Below, piece after piece: positions 42,055 to 51,900 of a DNA stretch of 64,000 nt. Every line of letters starts with the position of its first letter. The stretch's first letter is position 1. A program made the position numbers and the translations under genes. The stretch is taken from positions 4,204,001 through 4,268,000 of the forward strand of contig NZ_JAFBCK010000001.1 in NCBI RefSeq assembly GCF_016907695.1, written 5' to 3'. Source of the DNA: Actinokineospora baliensis (GTDB lineage: Bacteria > Actinomycetota > Actinomycetes > Mycobacteriales > Pseudonocardiaceae). Under the pieces are notes generated by a model. That model was not told where the DNA came from, searched no databases, and saw only the letters and a list, made by a program, of their open reading frames with translations.

Positions 42055-44805
42055 ATGTCCGCACCACTGGGTCGCGCCCACCAGCGCCGTCGCCTCGACG
42101 CCGCTGTGGTGGCCCTGCGGGCTGGGCGGGGCCGCGTGCTGTTGATCGAGGGCGAACCCGGCATAGGCAAGACAACCCTCGTGCGAGCCGTCACCGGAGA
42201 GGCAACCGGGTGTGCCGTCCGGTGGGGCTATGGCGACGAGCTCGGTCAGGACCTGCCTCTGTTGCCTGTGCTCGACGCTCTGCGCGGTGACGATCCCCGC
42301 CTAGAGTCCGCTGACCGGTTGCTGCGCGGCGAGACCGGTGCCACTGACCCTGTGGCCGCCGCGTCGCGCCATCTCTTGGCCATCATCGCTGACCAGTGCG
42401 CGGCGACCCCCACTGTGCTTGTCATGGATGACCTCCAGTGGGCGGACAGGGCTACCGCTGCCCTCTGGTGTCACCTGGCGCGCCTTGCCCGCGACTTACC
42501 TCTGCTTCTTATAGGCATGGCCCGCCGAGTCCCGCGCGGAACTGAGTTGTTGGCGATTCGCAGAGCCGTTGGCCGCTCCGGAATACTTGCCCTCGACCGC
42601 CTCGACGATGACGCGGTCACGACTCTTGTCGCTGACCTCGCGGGAGGCGCTCCCGGCGCCCGCCTGCTCGCGCTCGCTGATGGGGCTGCCGGAAATCCGC
42701 TCTATATAACCGAACTCGTCGATGCCCTGCGTCGGGCGGGCGCCATAGCGGCACAAGAAGGCGCGGCCGAGCTCACGGGTGACTTGGCACCTGGGTCACT
42801 TGCTGCCGCCATAGCGCACAGGTTGGACTTCCTGCCGGAACGAGTTCGCTCCGTTCTAGGCGCCGCTGCCCTGCTGGGCGTCGAGTTCGACCCCGCCGAC
42901 GTCGCCGCGGTACTGGGGGAGCGGGTCACCGATCTGGTAGGCGCGTTGGAGGAGGCTCGTGCTGCGGGCGTTCTTCGAGAGTCAGCCGACAGGCTGGCCT
43001 TCCGCCACCCCTTGATCCGGTCCGCGATCCACGACGACCTGCCAGCCGCCGTAAGAGCCGTCCTGCACCGAGACGCCGCTGTCGCCCTCGCGGGTTCTGG
43101 AGCCCCGATCCGCCGCGTCGCGAAGCAGTTCCTCCGCGCGGTAGACCTGTCCGGAGCGGCTCGCCTGGACGCCTGGTCCACCGCGTGGCTTGGTGACGCC
43201 GCGCCAGCACTCATCGCGCAGTCCCCGGCTCTCGCTGTGCGTCTACTGGATCGTGCGGTCCGCGATACCGGCGAAGGCGGCAATCTCGCGGCCCGTCTCG
43301 CTGACGCCCTCTATCGCACGGGTGACCCCAAGGGCTCCGAGGACGTGGCGACGCGCGCGCTGGCCGCCACGGTCGACCCGGACCTCGTCGTCGACCTCCA
43401 TTGGACTCTCGCCCAGTGCCGCGCCTTGACCGGTCGCTCTAGGGAGTCTCTTAGCGCTCTCGCCGCCGCGGGTGCTGGGCTGCCGGAGAGGCACCAGGCT
43501 CGGCTGCTGGTGCTCACCGCTCGAGCTCACCGCGACCTCGGCGAGGTCGACCTGGCTGGAGTTGTCGCCGCCCGCGCGTTGGAGGCCGCAGGTGACGACC
43601 GCTGGACCGTTGGCTGGGCCCTGCACGTCCTGACCATCGTGTCGATCATGCGAGGCGATGTCGCCGCCGCGTTGCCCCTGTTCGACCGGGCCCTCGCGGT
43701 CACCGGCGCCGATCCCGCGTTGCTCGACTTGCGCCTACTCCTGCAGATCAACCAGGCAGTCGCTCTAGGCGACGTCGACCGCTACCCGGAGGCCATCGCC
43801 GCCGCGACCGCCGTGCGCATCTTGGCCCAAGAGGCAGGCGGCCAGGTTCGGCTCGCTCAAGCCCACAGTGCGCTCGGCGAGCTCTTGTTCGATGTCGGCC
43901 GCTGGGATGACGCTCTCCATGAGGTGACCGCGCTGGCTGATGACGTCAAGGACCCCGGAGTCGCGTGCTGCGATCACGGCATCGCCGCGCTTGTCGCCTT
44001 TCACAGGGGCGACCCAGACCGCGGCGCCGCTCACCTTGCTGCTGCGGCTGAACCCGCGAAGCGGATCGGGAACCGCGTGATCGGCTCTCTGGCTCTCGCC
44101 AAGGCAATCGACCATGAACGGCGTGGTAAGGCCGACCGCGCGCTGGCCGGTCTCTTGGGTTGCCTGTCGGAGACGGCGCAGGAACTGGAAGAGATGGAGG
44201 ACCTGCTTCCCGAGACCGTCCGACTCGCGCTGCTCCTCGGTGACCGCACTGCCGCAGAGTATGTCGCCGGACTGGCCGAGAAGTCAGAAGAACCCACTGC
44301 CCACCGGAGGGGAGCGGCCGCCCTCTGTCGAGGGTTGATCGACCGCGACCCGTTCGCGTTGTCTAAGGCTGCCGAGCACTTCCTCACCGCGGGCCGCCTC
44401 TTCGCGCGCGGCCGCGCACTGCACTCCGCCGCGATCGCGTGGGCCGAAGCGGGGGATGCCGCGAAAGCAAGAGCGGCGTTCACGGCCGCCGACGACCTCT
44501 ATGAGACGCTCGGCGCGGCTTGGGATGCGGCAGGGTTGCGCTCGGCGCTCCACGCCCATGGCATCCGTCGCGGCCCTAGAGTGCGGCATCGCGTAGAGCG
44601 CACGGGGTGGAGCAGCCTCACACCGGCGGAATCGACCGTGGCCGAACTGGTCGCACGGGGACTGAGCAACCCCGCGATCGCCGCGAGACTGGTGCTGTCC
44701 CGGCGAACCGTGGCCACCCACGTCTCGCACATCCTCGCCAAGCTGGGCATGGCCTCCCGGACGGAGATCGCCAGGGAGGCCGCGCGCTACCTCGAGTCCG
44801 GATGA
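42055..44805 (+). CDS. LAL-type LuxR-family transcriptional regulator with AAA/STAND ATPase
   Basis: 916 residues, start ATG 42055. The ATPase has Walker A GEPGIGKTTL (about 33-42), Walker B TVLVMDDLQWAD (about 120-131) and ARRVPRGTELL downstream. A long TPR-like helical region covers about 350-840. The LuxR HTH is at the extreme C-terminus (LTPAESTVAELVARGLSNPA, then SRRTVATHVSHILAKLG). LAL proteins (MalT-like) are ligand- and ATP-dependent activators, often of secondary metabolism. There is no biosynthetic cluster next to it. A PHO-box-like repeat immediately upstream suggests phosphate-dependent control. The last 19 bp overlap the convergent DUF6328 gene. CTCTTA-type rare-codon tokens recur in the gene. 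Confidence 0.93.
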   Translation: MSAPLGRAHQRRRLDAAVVALRAGRGRVLLIEGEPGIGKTTLVRAVTGEATGCAVRWGYGDELGQDLPLLPVLDALRGDDPRLESADRLLRGETGATDPVAAASRHLLAIIADQCAATPTVLVMDDLQWADRATAALWCHLARLARDLPLLLIGMARRVPRGTELLAIRRAVGRSGILALDRLDDDAVTTLVADLAGGAPGARLLALADGAAGNPLYITELVDALRRAGAIAAQEGAAELTGDLAPGSLAAAIAHRLDFLPERVRSVLGAAALLGVEFDPADVAAVLGERVTDLVGALEEARAAGVLRESADRLAFRHPLIRSAIHDDLPAAVRAVLHRDAAVALAGSGAPIRRVAKQFLRAVDLSGAARLDAWSTAWLGDAAPALIAQSPALAVRLLDRAVRDTGEGGNLAARLADALYRTGDPKGSEDVATRALAATVDPDLVVDLHWTLAQCRALTGRSRESLSALAAAGAGLPERHQARLLVLTARAHRDLGEVDLAGVVAARALEAAGDDRWTVGWALHVLTIVSIMRGDVAAALPLFDRALAVTGADPALLDLRLLLQINQAVALGDVDRYPEAIAAATAVRILAQEAGGQVRLAQAHSALGELLFDVGRWDDALHEVTALADDVKDPGVACCDHGIAALVAFHRGDPDRGAAHLAAAAEPAKRIGNRVIGSLALAKAIDHERRGKADRALAGLLGCLSETAQELEEMEDLLPETVRLALLLGDRTAAEYVAGLAEKSEEPTAHRRGAAALCRGLIDRDPFALSKAAEHFLTAGRLFARGRALHSAAIAWAEAGDAAKARAAFTAADDLYETLGAAWDAAGLRSALHAHGIRRGPRVRHRVERTGWSSLTPAESTVAELVARGLSNPAIAARLVLSRRTVATHVSHILAKLGMASRTEIAREAARYLESG

Positions 44806-45266
44806 CGCTGCCCCCGCCGCCGGCTCCACATCGGCACCGCGAACCACCACCCCACGAACCACCCCACGATCCCGGCCGTCAACCAGACCGCCTGACGCGT
44901 ACCCAGCACCACGTCCAGGATCAGCAGCATTGACGCTCCTAGAGACAGGACGAGGAAGCCTAAGCCGCACAGGGTGAACCATCCGGTCACCGCCACCAGG
45001 TGGCTCTTAAGGCGGCGCCGGAAGACGAGCCGGTGGAACGGTGCGGGTGCTATGAGAAGCGCCGTGGCCGCTGCCCCCAACAACAGGGCCACTACGTAGA
45101 CCGTGCGCTGAAACTGACTGATCTCGGCGAACCGCGGTGTGAACGCCAACGCGAGCAGGAACGCCAAGAGGAACTGCACCCCGGTCTGCGCGACTCGGAT
45201 CTCTTGCAACATCTCGCCGTAGTTGCGCGTAAGGCGCTGGTGCGGGGTTTCGGGGGAGGGGGTCAT
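44787..45266 (-). CDS. DUF6328 family membrane protein
   Basis: 159 residues, ATG 45266 with GGAG about 8 nt upstream. The N-terminal RNYGEMLQEIRVAQTGVQFL followed by four hydrophobic helices (about 34-54, 62-82, 105-130 and 132-152) is the DUF6328 signature seen in many actinobacteria. The C-terminus is basic (RRRGQRHPDSR). It is an integral membrane protein of unknown role. The longer frame to 45485 lies in the upstream non-coding region and is not used. Confidence 0.82.
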   Translation of the reverse strand: MTPSPETPHQRLTRNYGEMLQEIRVAQTGVQFLLAFLLALAFTPRFAEISQFQRTVYVVALLLGAAATALLIAPAPFHRLVFRRRLKSHLVAVTGWFTLCGLGFLVLSLGASMLLILDVVLGTRQAVWLTAGIVGWFVGWWFAVPMWSRRRGQRHPDSR

Positions 45267-45642
45267 CGCGTGCTCCAGGATCACAGGCAGGGTGGTTTGT
45301 CCTGGTACCAGCCTGCTCGTCCACCCCACCCGAGACATCCGTCCACTGACCGACATGCGAACGCCACCCGACGAACCACCCGGCCCGGCATCGGGGCGGA
45401 AGCCGTCCGAGTGTGTGACCCGCTGCTGGTCCATCCTGGCGGCAGTCAGCCACCCCGAGGCGCTGACGTTGACGGTGCTGGCCAAGCGGGCCTACTTGGC
45501 CGCGGATGACGTGAACAAACTCGACGTGCCCGTGGCGCGATCCGAAGACAGGAAGAAACACGCCACTCGATCAATTAGACCGCTAATGGAGTGCTCCCCG
45601 TTACTTGGGCGCCATCAACCGCGCACGGTGTGATCATCGCTG
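45267..45642. other. Gene-free stretch between DUF6328 and the HAF remnant
   Basis: About 375 bp with several short overlapping open frames in conflicting phases. None has a ribosome site, a domain or consistent third-position GC. The 3' half is less GC-rich (CACGCCACTCGATCAATTAGACCGCTAATG). It probably holds the DUF6328 promoter and perhaps decayed sequence belonging to the HAF gene. Confidence 0.4.
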
Positions 45643-46002
45643 TCTCCGGCACCCGCTGCGGGCATCAACGACAGCGGGATCGTCGTGGGCAACGCCACGG
45701 TTGGCCCCAACCAGTTCCGCGCTGTGCGCTGGGATGCCCTGGGCGCGGCCTCCTACCTGGCCATCCAGTCGGATGCGATTGGCAGTGCCGCCTACGACCT
45801 CAACAACAACGGCGTTGTCGTCGGGTATGAGCGGGGATCGGGGTCGTTCTTCTCCCGCGCCGTGAAGTGGAACGCCACGGGCGCTGTTGTCTCGCTCCCG
45901 GTCCCGGCAGGGTCGTGGAGCAGCCAGGCGACCGCTGTCAGCAACAAGGGCACCATCAGCGGTGTGTCCCTGAACGACGCTGTGCGCTGGAACAAGCCCT
46001 GA
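45643..46002 (+). pseudogene. HAF-repeat protein remnant (5'-truncated)
   Basis: The open frame after the TGA at 45631-45633 encodes about 115 residues of extracellular HAF-type repeats (GINDSGIVVGN, YDLNNNGVVVGYE, TAVSNKGTISG, each followed by a xAVRW/xAVKW motif) and ends naturally at 46002. HAF proteins normally carry a signal peptide and six or more repeats. Here there are only about three, no signal peptide, and no good start (GTG 45685 has no ribosome site and begins inside a repeat). I read it as the 3' end of a decayed gene. A short cytoplasmic protein starting at 45685 is the alternative. Confidence 0.55.
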
Positions 46003-46007
46003 CGGAA

Positions 46008-46042
46008 GCCGTGGTGGCGGCACTAGTAGCCGCCACCACGGC
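46008..46042. terminator. Bidirectional terminator
   Basis: A perfect 14-bp stem (GCCGTGGTGGCGGC and complement) with the loop ACTAGTA lies between the HAF remnant and the convergent SpoIIE gene. It abuts the stop codon of the latter. Confidence 0.8.
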
Positions 46043-48403
46043 CTAACGCTTGCGGGGGAGGATGATCTCCGCCCACACGACCTTGCCGTCGTGGGTTGTT
46101 CGGGTGCCCCAGCGGGAAGCGAAGGACTCCACGATGTGGAGGCCTCGGTGGTGCTCGTCCTCTAGGGCGGCGGGGAGGGTACGTGGGCGTGTGGGGCCGT
46201 AGTCGCTGACGTCGATGCCTAGGCGGGTTGAGTCGGCGTGGAGGCGGAGGACGGCGGGTTGGCCGGTGTGCATGATGGCGTTGGTGACCAGTTCGCTGGC
46301 GATGGTGACCGCGCGATCTGTCAACACACCCAGTCCCCACGCTTCCAGGTGCCTAGTGGTGAAATCCCGGGCCCGTGCCGCGGCGTCGGCGGCGGTCGTT
46401 AGGGCGAGCGTGGCGAAGTGGCGGTTGTTGCCCTCGTTGAGCACATAGAGCAAGGCCACGTCGTCCGTGTGGGCTCCGGCGGTCAGGTGCGTGATGAGCT
46501 CGTCCAAGGCGTTGTCGTCCGCGGGCAGTTCGCGAAGAGCGCTCGCAAGGGACTCGATGCCGTCGTTGAGATAGCCGTTCCTGGTCTCGACAAGTCCATC
46601 CGTATAGAGAGCAAGTCGTGCGCCTACAGGGAACTCGATCTGCTGCTGCGTGAAGGTCGTCCCAACACCGAGCGGCATCCCCATCATCTGCCCGATCAGC
46701 GAAGGTGTGCCGTCGGGCGAGATGTACACCGCGGGCAGATGACCGGCACTGGAGAACGTCAGGGTGTTGTCGGTGGGATCGTGCACCGCATAGAGGCACG
46801 TGATGAAGTCAGCGTCCGGTGTTGCCATCGCCAACTCAGAACTGTTGCGCAACACTTCGGAGGGCGGTAGGTCCAACAGCGCGTAAGAGCGCACCGCCGT
46901 CCGGATCTGGCCCATCACCGCTGCCGCTGACACGCCTCGACCCGCGACGTCGCCGATGACGAAAGCCGTGCGGCCGACCGGTAGTGACACCACGTCGAAC
47001 CAGTCGCCGCCCACCTCGGCGCCGGTCGCGGCGGGCAGGTACCGCGACAGGACGCGCAGGCCCGGGGTCGGCGGGATCGTCGGCAGCATGCTGCGGGCCA
47101 ACTCCGTCGCCATCGTCCGCTGCCTCGCGAACAGCCGCGCGTTGTCCAACGCGATCGCGCTGTAGCCCGCGATGCCTTCGGCCAACTGCTCGTGGCGCTC
47201 GGTGAACTGATCGGGTTCGGGGTGGCCGAAGAAGAAACCCCCCAGAACTTCACCGGAGGACGGGGACACCACCGGCACCGCGAGGTAGCTGCACACGGGC
47301 AGGTGCCCTCGCGGCATGCCGTGGTAGGGCGGGTTCTGCCCGTAGCGCTCGTCGATGGTGATGTTGGGGGAGCGGGTGGTGCCGGTTCCCACGAAGGTGG
47401 GGGCGAACACCTTGGTGTTGCGCGGCATGGGGAACTTCTCGAACGCCGACCTAGGCACGCCCGACAGCGTGAACAAGGTGTACGACTCGCCGTAAGAGTC
47501 GATCAGGTTGTAGAAGAACGCGCCGAACGCCGCCCCCGTGGCCTTGGTCGCCGCATCGGTCGCGTCTTGCACCATCGCATCGATGTCCAGCTGCGCTGTA
47601 AGACGCCTGCCCACGACCTGCAGTGAGTCGACCAGGTCGGCAGCGGCGCGCCACTGCTCGACGGCTTCCTCCAACGCGGTGGCCTGATCCCTAGAGGCCT
47701 TCTCCAGCACTGTTAGGTGCTGGCGCAGCGCATCACGCTCGGCAGGCAGACCCGCCCCGTGCGCCAGCAGGCCTACGCGCAGCCCGATCGCGACCGCCTT
47801 GAACTGCTCCGCGGTCCCGGCAGGCACTGGCACCCGCGAGTACAACACCGCCGCGAAAGGCGTACCCCCCGGCAGCACACCCCCGAACCCCAGCACCGAG
47901 GCGATGCCGTGCTCGGTCACCAGCGCCTGGTCCCGCAGGAAGCCACTACCCGCGGCGACCGGGACGTGGAACACGCCGTACCCGTCGCCGTCACCGCGCC
48001 CGTGGACCGTGTCGCCGGGGGAGAGGCCGAACTCGCGGGTCATCGCGGCCATGAACGGCATCGAGTCGAGTTCGTCGAGGCGCGGTAGCTCGCGCACCAC
48101 CTCGGCCTCGGCGTAAGGCCCGACAGCCGCCTCTAACACCAGGTACCTGGCCGCGGCCGACACCCCCGGGTGCTCGAGCTCCGCGCCCGCACGGATGGTC
48201 AGCAGCCGGACCAGAGGCAGCACGGGGCCGTGCTCGTCGGTGAAGCAGTCGTGCAGCCGAGTCACCACCGCCCGCGCCGCCGCGCTGAAGTCGACCGCCA
48301 GTTCCGCCAGTCTGCGCAGGTCGGCGGCGGTGCGGACCATGTCGGAAAGCCCGAACCGGGTGATGTCGTAGGTCCGCGCGTCCGGCACCCGGTCCGGGCT
48401 CAC
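46043..48403 (-). CDS. SpoIIE-type PP2C phosphatase with GAF and RsbW-like ATPase domains
   Basis: 786 residues, GTG 48403, overlapping the STAS gene stop by 4 bp (GTGA). The N-terminal ~230 residues are an unassigned alpha/beta region. A coiled coil (about 230-260) precedes a GAF domain (about 275-430). The PP2C/SpoIIE phosphatase domain is at about 450-650 (GGDWFDVVSLPVGRTAFVIG, DVAGRGVSAAAVMGQIR, ALYTDGLVETRNG, TDDVALLYV), with the metal-binding Asp residues present. The C-terminal 130 residues are an RsbW/SpoIIAB-type HATPase (ASELVTNAIMHTG, then HHRGLHIVESFASRWG). The fusion of phosphatase and anti-sigma kinase with an adjacent STAS protein defines a partner-switch module controlling a sigma factor that is not in this window. 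Confidence 0.93.
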   Translation of the reverse strand: MSPDRVPDARTYDITRFGLSDMVRTAADLRRLAELAVDFSAAARAVVTRLHDCFTDEHGPVLPLVRLLTIRAGAELEHPGVSAAARYLVLEAAVGPYAEAEVVRELPRLDELDSMPFMAAMTREFGLSPGDTVHGRGDGDGYGVFHVPVAAGSGFLRDQALVTEHGIASVLGFGGVLPGGTPFAAVLYSRVPVPAGTAEQFKAVAIGLRVGLLAHGAGLPAERDALRQHLTVLEKASRDQATALEEAVEQWRAAADLVDSLQVVGRRLTAQLDIDAMVQDATDAATKATGAAFGAFFYNLIDSYGESYTLFTLSGVPRSAFEKFPMPRNTKVFAPTFVGTGTTRSPNITIDERYGQNPPYHGMPRGHLPVCSYLAVPVVSPSSGEVLGGFFFGHPEPDQFTERHEQLAEGIAGYSAIALDNARLFARQRTMATELARSMLPTIPPTPGLRVLSRYLPAATGAEVGGDWFDVVSLPVGRTAFVIGDVAGRGVSAAAVMGQIRTAVRSYALLDLPPSEVLRNSSELAMATPDADFITCLYAVHDPTDNTLTFSSAGHLPAVYISPDGTPSLIGQMMGMPLGVGTTFTQQQIEFPVGARLALYTDGLVETRNGYLNDGIESLASALRELPADDNALDELITHLTAGAHTDDVALLYVLNEGNNRHFATLALTTAADAAARARDFTTRHLEAWGLGVLTDRAVTIASELVTNAIMHTGQPAVLRLHADSTRLGIDVSDYGPTRPRTLPAALEDEHHRGLHIVESFASRWGTRTTHDGKVVWAEIILPRKR

Positions 48404-48735
48404 GGCCGCGGGACATCGTCGGCGATGGTGAACAGCCGGTCGAGCGCGGTCGCCGAGATCGTCGCCGACACCTGGGGCCGCAGCCGGGCCAGGGTCAGCG
48501 CCCCGCCGCCCGCCACCGCGGCCTTGTGCAGCCTGACCAGGGCGCTGAGCCCGCTCGAATCGCAGAACGACAGCTCGCCCAGGTCCAGTACCACCGGCCG
48601 ACCGCCGGCCACCACGGCCTCGGTCGCCCGCACCAGCTCCGGCGTCGTCCCGAAGTCCAGTTGCCCGACCACCGACACCACCACGGTGGCCGCCCGGTCG
48701 TCCACGGTGATCGTCAGCAGTGCCGGATCACTCAC
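48400..48735 (-). CDS. STAS-domain anti-sigma factor antagonist
   Basis: 111 residues, GTG 48735 with AAGGAG 7 nt upstream. It is a single STAS domain: VVSVVGQLDFGTTPELVRA, then RPVVLDLGELSFCDSSGLSA. The Ser pair in CDSSGL is the usual phosphorylation site. In the partner switch, the unphosphorylated form sequesters the RsbW-type kinase and frees a sigma factor. The SpoIIE domain of the overlapping downstream gene would dephosphorylate it. Co-transcribed with that gene. Confidence 0.92.
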   Translation of the reverse strand: MSDPALLTITVDDRAATVVVSVVGQLDFGTTPELVRATEAVVAGGRPVVLDLGELSFCDSSGLSALVRLHKAAVAGGGALTLARLRPQVSATISATALDRLFTIADDVPRP

Positions 48736-48917
48736 CCCAGGCTCCTTCCACCCGCTCGTCGGGTGCAGATCGTAGCCCGCGAGAACCCCCAGCACGCAGT
48801 GCGCGCGTATGTGACCTGGCTACCCGGGGTGAACCCCGTCGATGATGGCACTGACGGCGGTGTGCAAGGGCTGGGTCGCGCCTTTAGGAGTCGCGCCTAG
48901 GGAGTACAGCCCCCACG

Positions 48918-51900
48918 TCAGTGCTCCGCCCTATAGGCGACTACCGCCACGTCGTCGTCGTACCCCGATGCTGGGCGTAGGTCGTCGAATACGCGGTCGA
49001 TTACGGTCGCCAGAGGGACGTTCGGGGCTGCTTGGCGCGACAAGCTGAACCGCAGTCGGTCGAGGCCCACGTCCCACGGCTCGTCCCGGCGCTCCACCAA
49101 GCCGTCGGTGTAGAGCAGGACTGTCGATCCTCGCGGTAGCTCGGTGAGTGCGTTTGTCCGGTTCGTGTTCGGCATTACCGCCAGCGGCAGGGAGCCTGCT
49201 GCGTCCAACACGTGGGTATCCCCATCGGTTGTCACCACGACTGGGGGCGGATGCCCTGCCCGGCTGTACCGAAGCGTGCCATTGGCCGGATCGACGATCC
49301 CGCAGAACACAGTCGTACAACTTGCCCCGGGCACATCTTCCGCGTAGGCGTCCAATTGGGACAACGCTTGCGCGGCGCTGTCTGCCTGCTGGAGCAATGC
49401 CCGACAAGCACTGCGGAGCTGACCCATCACTGCTGCCGCCGCCAGCCCGTTGCCCACGCAGTCACCTACGACGATCCCGATCCGCCCCTGTGGCAGTTGA
49501 ACCACGTCGTACCAGTCGCCGCCGACCTCCAAGGGGAGCACCGCGGGCTCGTAGCGCACAGCCAGCCCTATAGGCAGGTCGGTTGGGCCCAAGAGGGCGT
49601 GTTGCAGGGTCAGCGCCACCCCGCGCGTCTCGTCGAAACTACGAGCCCGTGCCGTCGCCAGCGCCAAGTGCTGTGACATCAGTGCGAACAGGGACCGGTC
49701 CGCCGGGTCTGGTGCGGACTTCGGCCGTACGACCAACACAGCGTCCGCTGCGCCTAGGGCCGTGACCAGTGCCAGGCCCGTCTCATCGCGCAGCACCGCC
49801 ACCGCGCCCGCACGGCGACGCATGGCATCCGCGATGGCCTGCCTCAGGTCGGGCGACCACTGCTCCCACCCCACCGCGGTCGGATGTGCCACCACGCGCG
49901 GGTCAGGCGACCCCGTCCGCCACAGCACCACCGCCGCCGACCACGCCCCGAACGCGTCAGCCAACGCGGGCAGGCCCGCCCCGAGCACACCGTCGACGTC
50001 AACCGCGGACGCCAGCGCCGCGGTGTAGCGGGCCAGGGTGGCTTCCCGGTCGGCTGCGGTGACCCGGGCCGTCACGTCGCGGATGGTGCCGACCGACATC
50101 CGCGCCGCCCCCGTGCGGTCCGGCAGGGTCGCCACCAGCGACGACACCCACACGCGGTGCCCGTCCCGGTGCCGGATCGGGTAGAGGAACTCGCCCTCGC
50201 CCTGCCGCAGGAACTGCGCGTGCACCCGCCCCTGCCGGTGGCGGTCCTCCCCCTCGGACAACCACGGATAGGGCCAGCGGAACGGCAGCCCGCTCACCGG
50301 GTAGCCGGTGATCTTCCCGAACGCGGCGTTCGCCTCGATCACCGTCCCCTCGGCATCGGCCAGGTAGAACCCCTCTTGCAGGGCCTCCACGAGCGTCTTG
50401 CGGAACCGTGCCGCGCGGGTCCGCAGCCGGGCCAGCTCAAGGGTGGATCGGACGCGTGCCACCAGTTCAGCGGGCGAGAACGGCTTGGGCAGGAAATCGT
50501 CGGCGCCCGCGTCCAGGGCCTCTATCGCGGCGTCTTCGCCTGCCCGTGTCGACAAGAACACAACGGGTAGCTCCGCGGTCGCCGGATCGGCGCGCAACGT
50601 GCGAACCAACTCGAAGCCGTCCATCCTCGGCATCATCACGTCGCTAAGAACCAGGTCAGGGGCCTCTTCGGCTATCCGGGCCAAGGCCGCCGTACCGTCC
50701 TCGGCTTGCGCAACGTGCCAGGTCGGGCTCAACAGGGCGGTGACGAACCGTCGCAGGTCCGGGTTGTCGTCGACGACCAGGACCGTCGGAGCGTCCTTCG
50801 GGGCCTGTGGCACCGGTTCGACAGCGGCGTCCGACCACCGCAGCGCTTCCGTCAGGTGAGCCGTCCGCCCGGCCGGGATCGATACCCCGGCCTCGGCAGC
50901 CACATCTCCATAGGGGATGCGAACGTGGAAGGCACTACCCACCCCCACGGCTGAGATGACGCTAGTGGAGCCACCGTGCAGCTGGGCGAGTTCGTCCACT
51001 AAGGCCAGCCCGATCCCAGCCCCCTCGAACGAACGCCCTCGCCTGTCGGTGACTCTATGGAACCGCGTGAACACCTGAGGCAGCTCTTCCGGTGGCAGCC
51101 CCACGCCCGAATCGCGAACCACTAGTTCAACGTCGTCGCCTAGGTCGACCAGTTCCACCTCTATATGCCCGGCGAAGGTGTACTTGACCGCGTTCGACAA
51201 CAGGTTCAGCACGACCTTCTCCCACATGCCCCGGTCCACCGCGACCAACCGGGGCAATGCAGGGCATCTCAGGACCAGCGATAGGCCTGCCTTGCGCACA
51301 GCGGGCGCGAAGGACGTGGCCACCTCTTCCGTCAACGCCGACAGGTCGGTCCACCTGAGATCCGGGGTAAGAGCCCCCGCCTCCAACCGGGCCAGATCCA
51401 GGAGGTCCTCAACGAGCCTGCGCAACCGTTCCGCGTTGCGCAGGACCACCTCGGCCCGCTTCCGCTGCGTAGGCGCCAGAGGCGTCGCCTGGTCGGCCAC
51501 CGCGTCCGCGGCTTCCCCCGCGATCAGCGTCAACGGTGTTCGGAACTCATGGCTGACATTGGCGAAGAAGTCCGACTTGATGCGGTCCAACTCCGCGAGG
51601 TCCGTGATCTGCCGCCGCTGGTCCTGGTACGCCCGCGCGTCCGACACCGCCGCCGAGATCTGCCCACCCACCAACACCAGGAAGTCGTGGTAGTCCTTGT
51701 CGAACTCCCGGTGCTCGGACACCCCCAGCACCAGCACACCGGGGGAGTCCCCGCCGCTGCCCGGCTGCAACGGCACCAGCAGTTCGCGGCTGCCCCGCCG
51801 CACCGACTCCCGTGCCTCCCACGCCGCCGCCACCGCGGCGCCCCGCTTCTGGTCCTGCGGGGCTTGCCCGCACTCGGCGGCCACGAGCAGCTCGCCGTCC

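Noticed and set aside
45000..45633. Plus-strand ORFs upstream of the HAF remnant
   Set aside because: They overlap the DUF6328 gene or start without a ribosome site and show no domain; they change phase before the HAF repeats.
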